Part shown: in pieces, positions 26,114 through 35,425 of the stretch
How the letters are laid out: each line of letters starts with the position of its first letter
How positions within the stretch are numbered: the first letter of the stretch is position 1
Assembly: GCF_031326205.1 (NCBI RefSeq)
Contig: NZ_CP133721.1
Span: 1,302,001-1,366,000 of the forward strand
Source: Flavobacterium sp. 20NA77.7
GTDB lineage: Bacteria; Bacteroidota; Bacteroidia; Flavobacteriales; Flavobacteriaceae
Direction: 5' to 3'
Length of the DNA stretch: 64,000 nucleotides
Program-made: the position numbers and the translations under genes
Notes under the pieces: model-generated
Told to the model about the DNA's origin: nothing
Databases searched by the model: none
The model's input: only the letters and a program-made list of their open reading frames with translations

Positions 26114-28336
26114 ATGACTGAGATTGATTTAGAAGCAGAAAATAAAGCTATTGCTCAAGAATACAAAGAATTATTACGAATTAGTTATCAAACATTAACT
26201 GATGAAGATAAAAAACTAATTCGAAAGGCATTTGATGTAGCCGTAGATGCGCATAAAGAACAGCGTAGAAAGTCTGGGGAAGCCTATATTTTTCATCCTA
26301 TAGCTGTGGCTAAAATAGTAGCTTCGCAAATAGGTCTAGGCGCAACCGCTATTGCAGCTGCACTCATGCATGATGTTGTGGAAGATACCGAAATCACAAT
26401 TGCAGACATAGAAAAAATGTTTAATCCTAAAATTGCACAAATTGTCGAAGGATTAACAAAAATTCCAAGAATAAAAAAAGATCAAGAAATTTCGCTACAA
26501 GCAGAAAATTTCAGAAAAATGCTCTTAACGCTTCATGACGATGTGCGTGTTATTCTAATAAAAATTGCCGATAGATTGCACAATATGCAAACGATGGAAG
26601 GCATGGCCGATTACAAACAAGCTAAAATTGCTTCGGAAACATTATACATTTATGCTCCCCTAGCCCATCGTTTAGGCCTGTACAACATTAAAACACAATT
26701 AGAAGATTTAAGTTTAAAATACACCGAGCCTGAAGTATACACCTCTATTGTTAGTAAAATTAAAGAAACTAAAGAAGAACAAGACGCATATATTCAATCC
26801 ATATCCGAAATTTTAAGTAATTCTTTAAAAGAAGAAGGCATTGAATTTATCATTAAAGGCCGTCCAAAATCGATTTATTCTATTAGACGAAAAATGAAAG
26901 TTCAAGGCGTTACTTTTGATGAAGTTTACGACAAATTTGCACTTCGTATTATTTACAAATCTAATGAACATGATGAAAAATTCTTAGCTTGGAAAATTTA
27001 TTCTGTCATTACAGACCATTACCGTCCTAGTCCTAGCCGTTTAAGAGATTGGATTTCTTCTCCAAAATCCTCTGGCTACGAAGCACTTCACGTGACAGTG
27101 ATGGGGCCAAAAGGGCGTTGGGTAGAAATTCAAGTGCGTAGCGAGCGTATGGACGAAGTCGCAGAAAAAGGCTATGCTGCACACTACAAATATAAAAATG
27201 GTGAATCATCTGAAGAACATGGCTTAGAACTTTGGCTAAACCAGCTAAAAGAAGCTTTAGAAAATGCAAATACAAATGCGGTCGATTTTGTTGAAGATTT
27301 CAAACTCAACTTATATGCTAAAGAAATCTATGTATTTACACCAAAAGGAGAAATTAAATCGCTTCCAAAAGGAGCTACTTCATTAGATTTTGCGTTTAGC
27401 ATTCACTCTGAAATAGGTGTAAAAACAAGAGGAACAAAAGTAAATGGCAAGTTAGTTCCTCTAAATCATGTACTTAACAGCGGTGATCAAGTAGAAATAA
27501 TTACGTCTCCAAATCAAAAACCAAACGCTCAATGGCTTGACTATGTAACCACTTCCCGTGCTAAAACCAAGATTAAAAATGTATTAAACGAAAACATTAA
27601 AAAAATTGGCGAAGACGGAAAAGAAGTATTGGTTAGAAAATTGAAACACTTAAAAATCAATTTTAACGAACAAACACTAAACGAATTAGTTAATTATTTT
27701 AAACTACAAACAAGTTTAGATTTATTTTACCGAGTGGGTATAGGTGCCATAAACAATCAACAATTAAGAGATTTTGCTGCATTAAAGAGTAATACATTAG
27801 TTAACTTTTTCAAAAAAACTATTACCCGTAAATCATCCATAGATGAGGATAAAATTCAAAAAAATGAAATCAGTAAAAAGTATGATTTATTAGTTTTTGG
27901 TGCAGAACAGGACAAACTAGACTACAAACTTTCGCCTTGCTGTAATCCTATTCCTGGTGATACCGTTTTTGGTTTTGTTACCATAAACGAGGGCATAAAA
28001 GTTCACAAAACAGATTGTCCAAATGCCATTAGCATGCAATCAAATTTTGCGTACCGAATTATTGCGGCAAAATGGATTGATTCTAGCCAAGAAGATTTTA
28101 AAGCTACATTGAAAATTACAGGTATGGATATTTTAGGTTTGACAAATGAACTTACAAAAGTCATTTCAAATCAAATGCATGTCAACATTCAAAGCATCAG
28201 CCTAAGTTCGGAAGCGGGTATATTTTATGGTCAAGTTACTGTTGTCGTACAAAATAATACCATTTTGAAAAAATTAATTGAAAACATAAAAAAAGTAGAT
28301 GGTATTGACAAAGTAACTCGGGTATACCAAGCCTAA
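26114..28336 (+). CDS. rel: Bifunctional (p)ppGpp synthetase/hydrolase, RelA/SpoT family
   Basis: A 740-residue stringent-response enzyme that makes and degrades (p)ppGpp. Domains in order: HD hydrolase (IFHPIAVAKI, AAALMHDVVEDT), synthetase (KGRPKSIYSIRRKM, DKFALRIIYK, SSGYEALHVTVMG), TGS (EIYVFTPKGEIKSLPKGAT), the zinc-finger/conserved cysteine region (LSPCCNPIPGD, HKTDCPNA) and a C-terminal ACT domain. The ATG at 26114 (MTEIDLEAENKAI) is preferred over an upstream GTG at 26096. Both catalytic domains look intact. A Fur-like regulator and purA follow, linking it to purine nucleotide control by position. Confidence 0.95.
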   Translation: MTEIDLEAENKAIAQEYKELLRISYQTLTDEDKKLIRKAFDVAVDAHKEQRRKSGEAYIFHPIAVAKIVASQIGLGATAIAAALMHDVVEDTEITIADIEKMFNPKIAQIVEGLTKIPRIKKDQEISLQAENFRKMLLTLHDDVRVILIKIADRLHNMQTMEGMADYKQAKIASETLYIYAPLAHRLGLYNIKTQLEDLSLKYTEPEVYTSIVSKIKETKEEQDAYIQSISEILSNSLKEEGIEFIIKGRPKSIYSIRRKMKVQGVTFDEVYDKFALRIIYKSNEHDEKFLAWKIYSVITDHYRPSPSRLRDWISSPKSSGYEALHVTVMGPKGRWVEIQVRSERMDEVAEKGYAAHYKYKNGESSEEHGLELWLNQLKEALENANTNAVDFVEDFKLNLYAKEIYVFTPKGEIKSLPKGATSLDFAFSIHSEIGVKTRGTKVNGKLVPLNHVLNSGDQVEIITSPNQKPNAQWLDYVTTSRAKTKIKNVLNENIKKIGEDGKEVLVRKLKHLKINFNEQTLNELVNYFKLQTSLDLFYRVGIGAINNQQLRDFAALKSNTLVNFFKKTITRKSSIDEDKIQKNEISKKYDLLVFGAEQDKLDYKLSPCCNPIPGDTVFGFVTINEGIKVHKTDCPNAISMQSNFAYRIIAAKWIDSSQEDFKATLKITGMDILGLTNELTKVISNQMHVNIQSISLSSEAGIFYGQVTVVVQNNTILKKLIENIKKVDGIDKVTRVYQA

Positions 28337-28400
28337 TAGTTTGTTAGAATATTGTTGAAAAAAACTAATAACTTCATTCTGTAAACTTCTAATATTACGT

Positions 28401-28408
28401 TACCTTTG
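28401..28408 (+). promoter_or_regulatory. -7 box of the fur-like/purA unit
   Basis: TACCTTTG matches TAnnTTTG and lies 21 bases before the fur-like ATG. No clear -33 TTG is seen. Confidence 0.45.
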
Positions 28409-28429
28409 TAATTATTACATTTATTCCAA

Positions 28430-28870
28430 ATGGAAAACAATCAAAATCAAGAAATTGTAAAAAATGTTTTTACAAAGTACTTAGAAGAAAAAGGTCATAG
28501 AAAAACCCCTGAACGCTATGCCATTCTTCAGGAAATATATGAAAATCAAGAACATTTTGATATTGAATCATTATATATCAAAATGAAAAATAAAAACTAC
28601 CGTGTAAGTAGGGCTACGCTTTACAATACCATTGAATTACTTTTAGATTGTAAACTTGTAAGAAGGCATCAGTTTGGGCAAAATCAAGCCCATTATGAGA
28701 AATCTTATTTTGACAAACAACACGACCATATTATCTTAACGGATACAGGGGAAGTAATTGAATTTTGCGATCCTCGCATTCAACAGATTAAACAAACTAT
28801 GGAAGAACTTTTTGGTATCAAAATTGACACCCATTCGCTTTATTTCTATGGTACAAAAAATAAAAACTAG
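28430..28870 (+). CDS. Fur-family transcriptional regulator without the CxxC zinc motif
   Basis: A 146-residue winged-helix repressor of the Fur family. The DNA-binding part has [15 protein letters not shown] and [24 protein letters not shown]. The dimerisation part begins [23 protein letters not shown]; the usual structural zinc pair (CxxCG) in this place is replaced by LTDTG, leaving only one nearby Cys. The metal or signal sensed is therefore uncertain. It is 32 bases upstream of purA, on the same strand, and such Fur-purA pairing is common in flavobacteria as I recall. Confidence 0.88.
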   Translation: MENNQNQEIVKNVFTKYLEEKGHRKTPERYAILQEIYENQEHFDIESLYIKMKNKNYRVSRATLYNTIELLLDCKLVRRHQFGQNQAHYEKSYFDKQHDHIILTDTGEVIEFCDPRIQQIKQTMEELFGIKIDTHSLYFYGTKNKN

Positions 28871-28902
28871 CAAATAAATCATAAACAACAAACAACAACA
28901 GC

Positions 28903-30174
28903 ATGACTGTAGACTTACTACTTGGATTACAATGGGGTGACGAAGGAAAAGGAAAAATCGTCGATGTACTAACTTCAAAATATGACATTATTGCCCGATT
29001 TCAAGGCGGACCCAATGCAGGACACACTTTAGAATTTGACGGCATCAAACACGTATTACGAACTATTCCTTCTGGAATATTTCATAAAAACAATGTGAAT
29101 ATTATTGGAAATGGTGTCGTTATGGACCCTGTAGTTTTCCAAAAAGAAATAGAAGGACTTCAAAAATTTAACATCGACATTCAGTCTAAATTACTTTTAT
29201 CAAGAAAAGCACATTTAATTTTGCCTACGCATCGCCTATTAGACGCTGCCTCTGAAGTCGCAAAAGGAAAAGCAAAAATTGGTTCAACGCTTAAAGGAAT
29301 TGGACCAACATATATGGATAAAACAGGTAGAAATGGATTGCGAATTGGCGATATTGAATTAGCCGATTTTCAAGAAAGATACCGTTCTTTAGCCGATAAA
29401 CATGAAGCCATGATAAAATTCTATGACGTAGATTTACAATACAATTTACGTGAAATGGAAGATGAATTTTTTACGGCTGTTGAAGAATTGAAAAAACTAA
29501 CTTTTATAGATTCTGAAGAATTCTTAAACAAATCTCTTAAAGAAGGAAAAACCATTTTAGCCGAAGGCGCTCAAGGCTCTTTATTGGATGTAGACTTTGG
29601 AACCTATCCTTTTGTTACTTCTTCAAATACAACAGCAGCTGGAGCCTGTACAGGTTTGGGTATTGCACCTAATCGTGTGAAACAAGTTTTTGGTATTTTC
29701 AAAGCGTATACAACTCGTGTAGGAAGCGGACCATTCCCTACAGAACTTTTTGACGAAGACGGACAAACCATGGCTAAAGTAGGTAACGAATTTGGTTCTG
29801 TTACAGGGCGTGCAAGACGTTGTGGTTGGTTAGACTTAGTAGCTTTAAAATATGCCGTTCAAATCAATGGTGTAACCGAATTATACATGATGAAAGGCGA
29901 TGTGCTTTCTGGATTTTCAAAATTACAAGTTTGTACCGCTTACAACTATAACGGCGAAATCCTAAAACATTTCCCATACAATATTGAACCCGAAAATGTG
30001 GAACCTATTTATACAGAAATGAAAGGATGGCAAGCCGATTTAACAGGTATGACAACGTATGATGAATTACCAACAGAACTAAAAGCCTACATCGAATTCA
30101 TTGAAAAAGAATTAGAAGTGCCCATTAAAGTAGTATCTGTAGGTCCCGATAGAAAACAAACTATTACACGATAA
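28903..30174 (+). CDS. purA: Adenylosuccinate synthetase
   Basis: GTP-dependent conversion of IMP and aspartate to adenylosuccinate, the first step to AMP. The 423-residue protein has the N-terminal P-loop-like LGLQWGDEGKGKIVDVL, the IMP-binding NAGHT (GGPNAGHTLEF), KGIGPTYMDKTGRNGLR, and GSVTGRARRCGWLDLV, with the C-terminal KVVSVGPDRKQTI. It is full length. A strong terminator follows 4 bases after the stop. Confidence 0.97.
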   Translation: MTVDLLLGLQWGDEGKGKIVDVLTSKYDIIARFQGGPNAGHTLEFDGIKHVLRTIPSGIFHKNNVNIIGNGVVMDPVVFQKEIEGLQKFNIDIQSKLLLSRKAHLILPTHRLLDAASEVAKGKAKIGSTLKGIGPTYMDKTGRNGLRIGDIELADFQERYRSLADKHEAMIKFYDVDLQYNLREMEDEFFTAVEELKKLTFIDSEEFLNKSLKEGKTILAEGAQGSLLDVDFGTYPFVTSSNTTAAGACTGLGIAPNRVKQVFGIFKAYTTRVGSGPFPTELFDEDGQTMAKVGNEFGSVTGRARRCGWLDLVALKYAVQINGVTELYMMKGDVLSGFSKLQVCTAYNYNGEILKHFPYNIEPENVEPIYTEMKGWQADLTGMTTYDELPTELKAYIEFIEKELEVPIKVVSVGPDRKQTITR

Positions 30175-30177
30175 TTC

Positions 30178-30204
30178 AAAAATCCCACCATGTGTGGGAT
30201 TTTT
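30178..30204 (+). terminator. purA terminator
   Basis: The arms AAAAATCCCAC and GTGGGATTTTT form an 11-bp perfect stem with a 5-base loop. The A/T-rich arms supply a T-run on either strand. Confidence 0.85.
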
Positions 30205-30230
30205 AATTTATAAAAAAATCTTAAGAAAAA

Positions 30231-30259
30231 TTGCTTTTACAACATTTTCTTTAAATTTG
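30231..30259 (+). promoter_or_regulatory. Promoter of the OstA-like gene
   Basis: TTG (30231-30233), an 18-base spacer and TAAATTTG (30252-30259) match the Bacteroidota consensus. The TTG start codon of the gene is 16 bases further. Confidence 0.65.
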
Positions 30260-30275
30260 AACAAAATTTACCATT

Positions 30276-32006
30276 TTGAAAAAGTACATACTTAACCTAT
30301 TTAGTCTTTTATTCTTTGGAATAAGCTTTTCACAAGGTGTTATTCTAGAGAAAGAAGTTCTAAATTCAACTCCCGTAGCACCTAATAGTAATCCTAATGC
30401 TATTAAAATTTTACATTCTGATTTTATTGATAAAAATCAAGTAGAAATACCAGGTGCCATTATTTTTACAGGTAATGTACAAGTGGAACACAAAGGGGTA
30501 TTGATTAATTGTAATAAAGCCTATCATTTTACGGATGAAGATTATGTAAAAGCCTTTGGAAATGTACGATTAAGCCAAGGCGATAGTATCGTCATGACGA
30601 GTCGCTATGCCGAATATAATGGAAAAACACAATTTGCCTTTGCCACTGGAGATGTAAATATGCGCTCACCCGATTCACATTTAGTAACAGATACTGTTTT
30701 TTTTGACCGAAGTATTCAACAAGCCTTTTACAGAAGTTATGGAACCATTTATAACAAAGAAAACGTTTTAAAGAGTAAATCTGGCAGGTACTATGTCGAT
30801 CAAAAAAAATACACCTTTAAAACAGCCGTAACCGTAACTAATCCACAATGCGTTATAAAAACAAACAACTTGGATTTTTATGATAATTCAGGTCATGCTT
30901 ATGTGTTTGGGCCTTCTACAATTACCAGTAAAAACGATGTAATTTACACCGAAAATGGTTTTTATGATACTAAAAATGATGTAGGTAAATTAAAAGACAA
31001 ATCCAATATAACCTATAACAATAGAAAAATAGAAGGCGACATTATAGACTATGACCGCAAAAAGAATTTTTCTAAAGCTACCAATAATGTTAAAATTACA
31101 GACACTGTCAATAATTTAATTGCAAGAGGTCATTATGCCGAAGTTTATCGAAACATAGGAGGTGTAAAAAAAGATTCCATGTTTATTACTAAACATGCAT
31201 TAGTTTCCACATTAATAGATAAAAAAAGTAAAGATTCTTTACATCTACACGGTAAAAAAATACTAATAACCGGACCTGCTGAAGATCGGACGATAAGAGC
31301 TTTCAACAATGTTAGATTTTACAAGTCAGATATGAGTGGGAAATGTGATTCTATTCATTCAAACAATAAAACGGCATTAACAAAACTTATTGGAAAACCT
31401 GTAATTTGGAACAATTCAAATCAAATGACAGGGGATGAAATTCATTTAATAGGCAACAACAAAACCGAACAATTGGATTCAATCAAAGTCCTTAACAATG
31501 CCTTTTTAGTAGAAAAAGACACCATAGGAACAGGCTATAATCAAGTAAAAGGCCAATTTCTGTATGGCAAAGTAAAAGACAATAAACTCTACGAAGTAGA
31601 TATCATAAAAAATACGGAAAAAATCTACTATATGTATGATGAAAATAACGATTTAGTAGGTATAGACAAAGGTGTTTCAAGTAGTATAAACATGAAACTA
31701 GAGAATAATAAAATTGTCGAATTAACTTCATTTAAAAAAATTGAAAGTGATACATATCCCGACAAAGAATATCCCGAAAATGCTAGGAAATTAAGAGGCT
31801 TTATTTGGCGAATAGATGAAAAAATAAACACAAAAGATGATCTATTTCCAGAAGACGAAAAAGCAGTAGATGCCAAAATAAAGGAAGATACTTCTAAAAA
31901 AGAGAAAGAAACCGTAAAACCTATGAAGGTTTTAAAAGAAACCAAAGAATACGGTAAAAAAAGTAGTGAAAAAGACCAAAATACAAAAGTAAAAAGTAAA
32001 AAGTAA
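30276..32006 (+). CDS. OstA/LptA-like organic-solvent-tolerance protein
   Basis: A 576-residue exported protein that starts at a TTG (KKYILNLFSLLFFGISFSQ signal); no in-frame ATG fits. Repeated OstA_N/LptA beta-jellyroll segments are visible (ILHSDFIDKNQ..., GAIIFTGNVQVEHKGVLINC, AFGNVRLSQGDSIVMTSRYAEYNG, ATGDVNMRSPDSHLVTDTV). The family carries LPS across the periplasm in proteobacteria, and the Bacteroidota version probably does a related job. The last ~80 residues are lysine/glutamate-rich and disordered. The stop codon lies inside a 7-base repeat. A gene for a class III aminotransferase follows. Confidence 0.82.
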   Translation: MKKYILNLFSLLFFGISFSQGVILEKEVLNSTPVAPNSNPNAIKILHSDFIDKNQVEIPGAIIFTGNVQVEHKGVLINCNKAYHFTDEDYVKAFGNVRLSQGDSIVMTSRYAEYNGKTQFAFATGDVNMRSPDSHLVTDTVFFDRSIQQAFYRSYGTIYNKENVLKSKSGRYYVDQKKYTFKTAVTVTNPQCVIKTNNLDFYDNSGHAYVFGPSTITSKNDVIYTENGFYDTKNDVGKLKDKSNITYNNRKIEGDIIDYDRKKNFSKATNNVKITDTVNNLIARGHYAEVYRNIGGVKKDSMFITKHALVSTLIDKKSKDSLHLHGKKILITGPAEDRTIRAFNNVRFYKSDMSGKCDSIHSNNKTALTKLIGKPVIWNNSNQMTGDEIHLIGNNKTEQLDSIKVLNNAFLVEKDTIGTGYNQVKGQFLYGKVKDNKLYEVDIIKNTEKIYYMYDENNDLVGIDKGVSSSINMKLENNKIVELTSFKKIESDTYPDKEYPENARKLRGFIWRIDEKINTKDDLFPEDEKAVDAKIKEDTSKKEKETVKPMKVLKETKEYGKKSSEKDQNTKVKSKK

Positions 32007-32012
32007 AAAGTG
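31985..32012. repeat. Seven-base tandem repeat across a stop codon
   Basis: Four copies of AAAAGTA (the last is AAAAGTG) span the end of the OstA-like gene, whose TAA uses copy three. Gain or loss of one unit would shift the frame and change the C-terminal tail. Confidence 0.8.
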
Positions 32013-32045
32013 ATTCATATATTTCGTAACTCGTAATTAAAAACA

Positions 32046-33239
32046 ATGTTAAACGATTTTTTCACCTATCAAGCGCAAACATCACCACATCCATTAGCTA
32101 TGGAAATTTCTCATGCTAAAGGAAGCTACATTTATGACACAGATGGCAACCGTTATTTAGATTTTGTAGCAGGTGTATCGGCTTGTAGCTTAGGACATCA
32201 ACATCCAAGAGTAAATGAAGCCATAAAAAATCAGTTAGACAAATATTCGCACGTGATGGTATATGGTGAATATGCTCAACACCCCGCTACGGAATTTTGT
32301 AAGCTATTGGCGCAACATATGCCCTATCCCTTAACGAAAACCTATTTAGTTAATTCAGGAACAGAGGCAACAGAAGGCGCCTTAAAATTAGCGCGCAGGG
32401 TAACGGGCAGAAGCCAATTAATCTCTTGTTTTAATGCCTATCATGGTAATACGATGGGCAGTATGAGTGTGATGGGTTTTGAAGAACGCAAACAAATATT
32501 TAGACCTTTAATTCCCGATGTTGATTTTATTACCTTCAACAATGAAGCAGACATAGAAAAAATTACAACTAAGACAGCGGGTATAATTTTAGAATCTATT
32601 CAAGGTGGTGCAGGATTCATTCAACCTGAAAATGATTTTTTAAAAAAAATAAGACAACGCTGTGACGAAGTAGGCGCTATCATGATACTAGACGAAATTC
32701 AACCGGGATTTGGTCGTACAGGAAAACTTTTCGGATTTGAAAATTATGATGTCATTCCAGATGTAGTGGTTATGGGGAAAGGCATGGGTGGCGGCATGCC
32801 TGTAGGGGCATTTACAGCCTCCGAAAAAATGATGGATTTACTAAGTCATGATCCAAAACTTGGACACATTACTACCTTTGGCGGACATCCTGTCATTGCG
32901 GCTGCCTGTTTAGCTACCCTTCAAGAGGTAACCGAAACCAATTTAATGGCAGAAACGTTAGAAAAAGAACAATTAGTTAGAAAGTTACTACAGCATCCGT
33001 TAATCAAAGAAATACGAGGCAGAGGCTTAATGCTTGCCGCCATGACTGATAGTCCAGAAATCACAAACGAAGTCATTTTACGTTGTCACAAGAGAGGTTT
33101 AATCTTATTTTGGCTGCTTTTTGAAGGATGCGCCATTAGAATCACTCCTCCGCTTACCGTTTCAAATGAAGAAATTGAAGAAGGTTGCACTTTACTACTA
33201 GATGTGCTCAATGAAGTACAAGAAGAGCTAAAACGGTAA
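32046..33239 (+). CDS. Class III aminotransferase, acetylornithine/ornithine-type
   Basis: A 397-residue PLP-dependent omega-aminotransferase. Features: VNSGTEATEGALKLAR (PLP phosphate site), AYHGNTMGSMSVMGF, the aspartate in AIMILDEIQPGFGRTG, and the Schiff-base lysine in VVMGKGMGGGMPVGAF. C-terminal AIRITPPLTVSNEEI is typical. The class is clear; the true substrate (acetylornithine, ornithine or another omega-amine) cannot be read off, and no arginine genes are adjacent. Confidence 0.88.
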   Translation: MLNDFFTYQAQTSPHPLAMEISHAKGSYIYDTDGNRYLDFVAGVSACSLGHQHPRVNEAIKNQLDKYSHVMVYGEYAQHPATEFCKLLAQHMPYPLTKTYLVNSGTEATEGALKLARRVTGRSQLISCFNAYHGNTMGSMSVMGFEERKQIFRPLIPDVDFITFNNEADIEKITTKTAGIILESIQGGAGFIQPENDFLKKIRQRCDEVGAIMILDEIQPGFGRTGKLFGFENYDVIPDVVVMGKGMGGGMPVGAFTASEKMMDLLSHDPKLGHITTFGGHPVIAAACLATLQEVTETNLMAETLEKEQLVRKLLQHPLIKEIRGRGLMLAAMTDSPEITNEVILRCHKRGLILFWLLFEGCAIRITPPLTVSNEEIEEGCTLLLDVLNEVQEELKR

Positions 33240-33363
33240 TCATTCTTGCCTTTTTTTAGCTATTCCTTTGTTAATTAAATTGTTCAAAACAAATAATTGG
33301 CAAGGAAATTGCGCAACATTAAATAGTTACTTTTAGTACTATTAATACTAAACTCGAATTGCT

Positions 33364-34758
33364 ATGAATATGAGTCATGATGAAGAAGAAAATAGCCTGT
33401 CACTTTCGAAGTTTGAATCAATGCTAAAGACCAATAAAGTTTTTTTCTTTGACTCAGAAGAATTTGAAGACATTATCCTGCATTATATGGATACAGGTCG
33501 AATGAATTTAGCAAAAAAAGCGTTAAAACTAGGGTTAGAACAACATCCAAAATCGTCTGGGTTAAAATTAGTTCAGGTAGAAATGCTGATTTATGAAGAT
33601 AAACTAGATCAAGCAGAAAAACTATTAAATGACTTATATGCCTTAGAACCCACTAACGAAGAAATCTTTATTCAAAGAGCTAATATTTGTTCGAAAAGAG
33701 ACCAACATGATAAAGCCATTGAAAATTTAACTCTTGCTTTAAAATATACAGATGATGAAGCAGATGTATATTCTATGATAGGCATGGAATATTTATTCAT
33801 GGACAATTTAGAATTAGCCAAAGAAAATTTTATCAAATGTTTAGAACAAGATGATGAAGATTATTCGGCACTTTATAATGTGGTATATTGTTTTGATTTC
33901 TTAGATCAAAATGCTGAAGCAATCGTATATTTAGAAAAATTCATCAATCATAACCCATACAGCGAAGTGGCTTGGCATCAGTTAGGTCGCCAATATTATG
34001 CCTTAAAAAATTATGAAAAAGCCGTTTGGGCATTTGATTATGCTTGTTTAATTGATGAAGGTTTTTTAGGTGCTTATCTAGAAAAAGCAAAATCACTTGA
34101 AAAATTAGAACGCTATCAAGAGGCTATAGAATGTTATACGATTACAATGGAATTAGACGATCCTACCTCGTATAGTTTATTGCGCATTGGTAAGTGTTTT
34201 GAAAAATTAGGCAATACAGAAGAAGCGTTAAACTTTTATTTAAAAACAGTACACGAAGATCCTTTATTAGATAAAGCTTGGATTGCCTTAACAGATTTTT
34301 ACATTCGTCAAAAAAATTACCAAAAAGCATTGTATTATGTCAACAAAGCATTAGGAATTGATAACGACAATCCGTTATATTGGCGAAGATATGCGAACAT
34401 TAACCAATTTTTAAGCTTCTTTGAAGAAGCCGAAGTGGGTTACCGAAAAGCCTTCGAAAACGGGGATGTTGAATTAGATAATTTCTTATGTTGGAGTGAC
34501 GTACTTTATATTTTAGGCGAAACGGAAGGTGCTATTGAAATACTAACTCAAGCTAAGGAATTGTATGCAAACGAAAGTGAAATTTTATACAGATTAGTTG
34601 GATTGAACAGTACACTTTTAAATGAAGAAGTAGCTGAAAAAGAATTACTTGAAGCCGTGCAAATAGACCACCATAAAAATTACATCTTAAAAGATTTGTT
34701 TCCATTTGTGTGGAAAAACGAACGCATACAAGCAATATTAACAAATTATAAGCCTTAA
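33364..34758 (+). CDS. Tetratricopeptide-repeat protein
   Basis: A 464-residue cytosolic protein made almost entirely of TPR helices (YALEPTNEEIFIQRANICSK, YSMIGMEYLFMDNLELAKENF, AWHQLGRQYYALKNYEKAVWAF, YLEKAKSLEKLERYQEAIECY). TPRs form protein-binding scaffolds. There is no signal peptide or membrane helix. It begins the group TPR-DedA-aroE. No specific partner can be named. Confidence 0.85.
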   Translation: MNMSHDEEENSLSLSKFESMLKTNKVFFFDSEEFEDIILHYMDTGRMNLAKKALKLGLEQHPKSSGLKLVQVEMLIYEDKLDQAEKLLNDLYALEPTNEEIFIQRANICSKRDQHDKAIENLTLALKYTDDEADVYSMIGMEYLFMDNLELAKENFIKCLEQDDEDYSALYNVVYCFDFLDQNAEAIVYLEKFINHNPYSEVAWHQLGRQYYALKNYEKAVWAFDYACLIDEGFLGAYLEKAKSLEKLERYQEAIECYTITMELDDPTSYSLLRIGKCFEKLGNTEEALNFYLKTVHEDPLLDKAWIALTDFYIRQKNYQKALYYVNKALGIDNDNPLYWRRYANINQFLSFFEEAEVGYRKAFENGDVELDNFLCWSDVLYILGETEGAIEILTQAKELYANESEILYRLVGLNSTLLNEEVAEKELLEAVQIDHHKNYILKDLFPFVWKNERIQAILTNYKP

Positions 34759-34772
34759 ATACACTCCTTTTT

Positions 34773-35417
34773 ATGGAATTTATTGATTTTTTATTGCATT
34801 TTTTAAAAGACCCTTTAAGCGTCATCAACGAGTTAATTGAACAGTATAATACCCTTATATATTTTATTTTATTTTTAGTTGTTTTTGTAGAAACGGGTTT
34901 CGTTATCATGCCTCTATTGCCTGGCGATTCTATGTTATTTGCTATTGGGGTTATTGCCGCAACAACTGGAAAACTAAGTATAGCCATTTTGATACCCTTA
35001 CTCATTTTTGCTGCCTTATTAGGCGATAATTTAAATTACTTTGTAGGGCATAAATTTGGTGAACTCATCAAAGAAAAAAAGAAAATACTTTTTCTTAAAA
35101 AAGAATACATTACAAAAACCGAAGCTTTTTTTGAAAAAAATGGCGGAAAAGCAGTAATCTTAGCCCGTTTTGTTCCCATTATTAGAACAATTGCCCCTTT
35201 TGTAGCAGGAGCGGGAAGCATGAAATATAAAACCTATATTCTCAATTGCATACTTGGTGCATGTATTTGGGTTACAAGTATTACGTTTTTAGGCTACTTT
35301 TTAGGCCAAATAGAAATCGTGAAAAACAATTTTGAAAAAGTCGTGTTAGGTATCGTTTTACTTTCTATTTTACCTATTTTTGTTAAACTCTTTCAAACAA
35401 AATTTAACAAAAAGTAA
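34773..35417 (+). CDS. DedA-family (VTT) membrane protein
   Basis: A 214-residue inner-membrane protein with the VTT/SNARE-associated domain: FVETGFVIMPLLPGDSMLFAIGV, GDNLNYFVGHKFG, and the conserved FVPIIRTIAPFVAGAGSM. DedA proteins are implicated in lipid carrier flipping and proton-dependent membrane homeostasis. It starts 14 bases after the TPR gene and 8 bases before aroE. Confidence 0.92.
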   Translation: MEFIDFLLHFLKDPLSVINELIEQYNTLIYFILFLVVFVETGFVIMPLLPGDSMLFAIGVIAATTGKLSIAILIPLLIFAALLGDNLNYFVGHKFGELIKEKKKILFLKKEYITKTEAFFEKNGGKAVILARFVPIIRTIAPFVAGAGSMKYKTYILNCILGACIWVTSITFLGYFLGQIEIVKNNFEKVVLGIVLLSILPIFVKLFQTKFNKK

Positions 35418-35425
35418 TTACTAAA

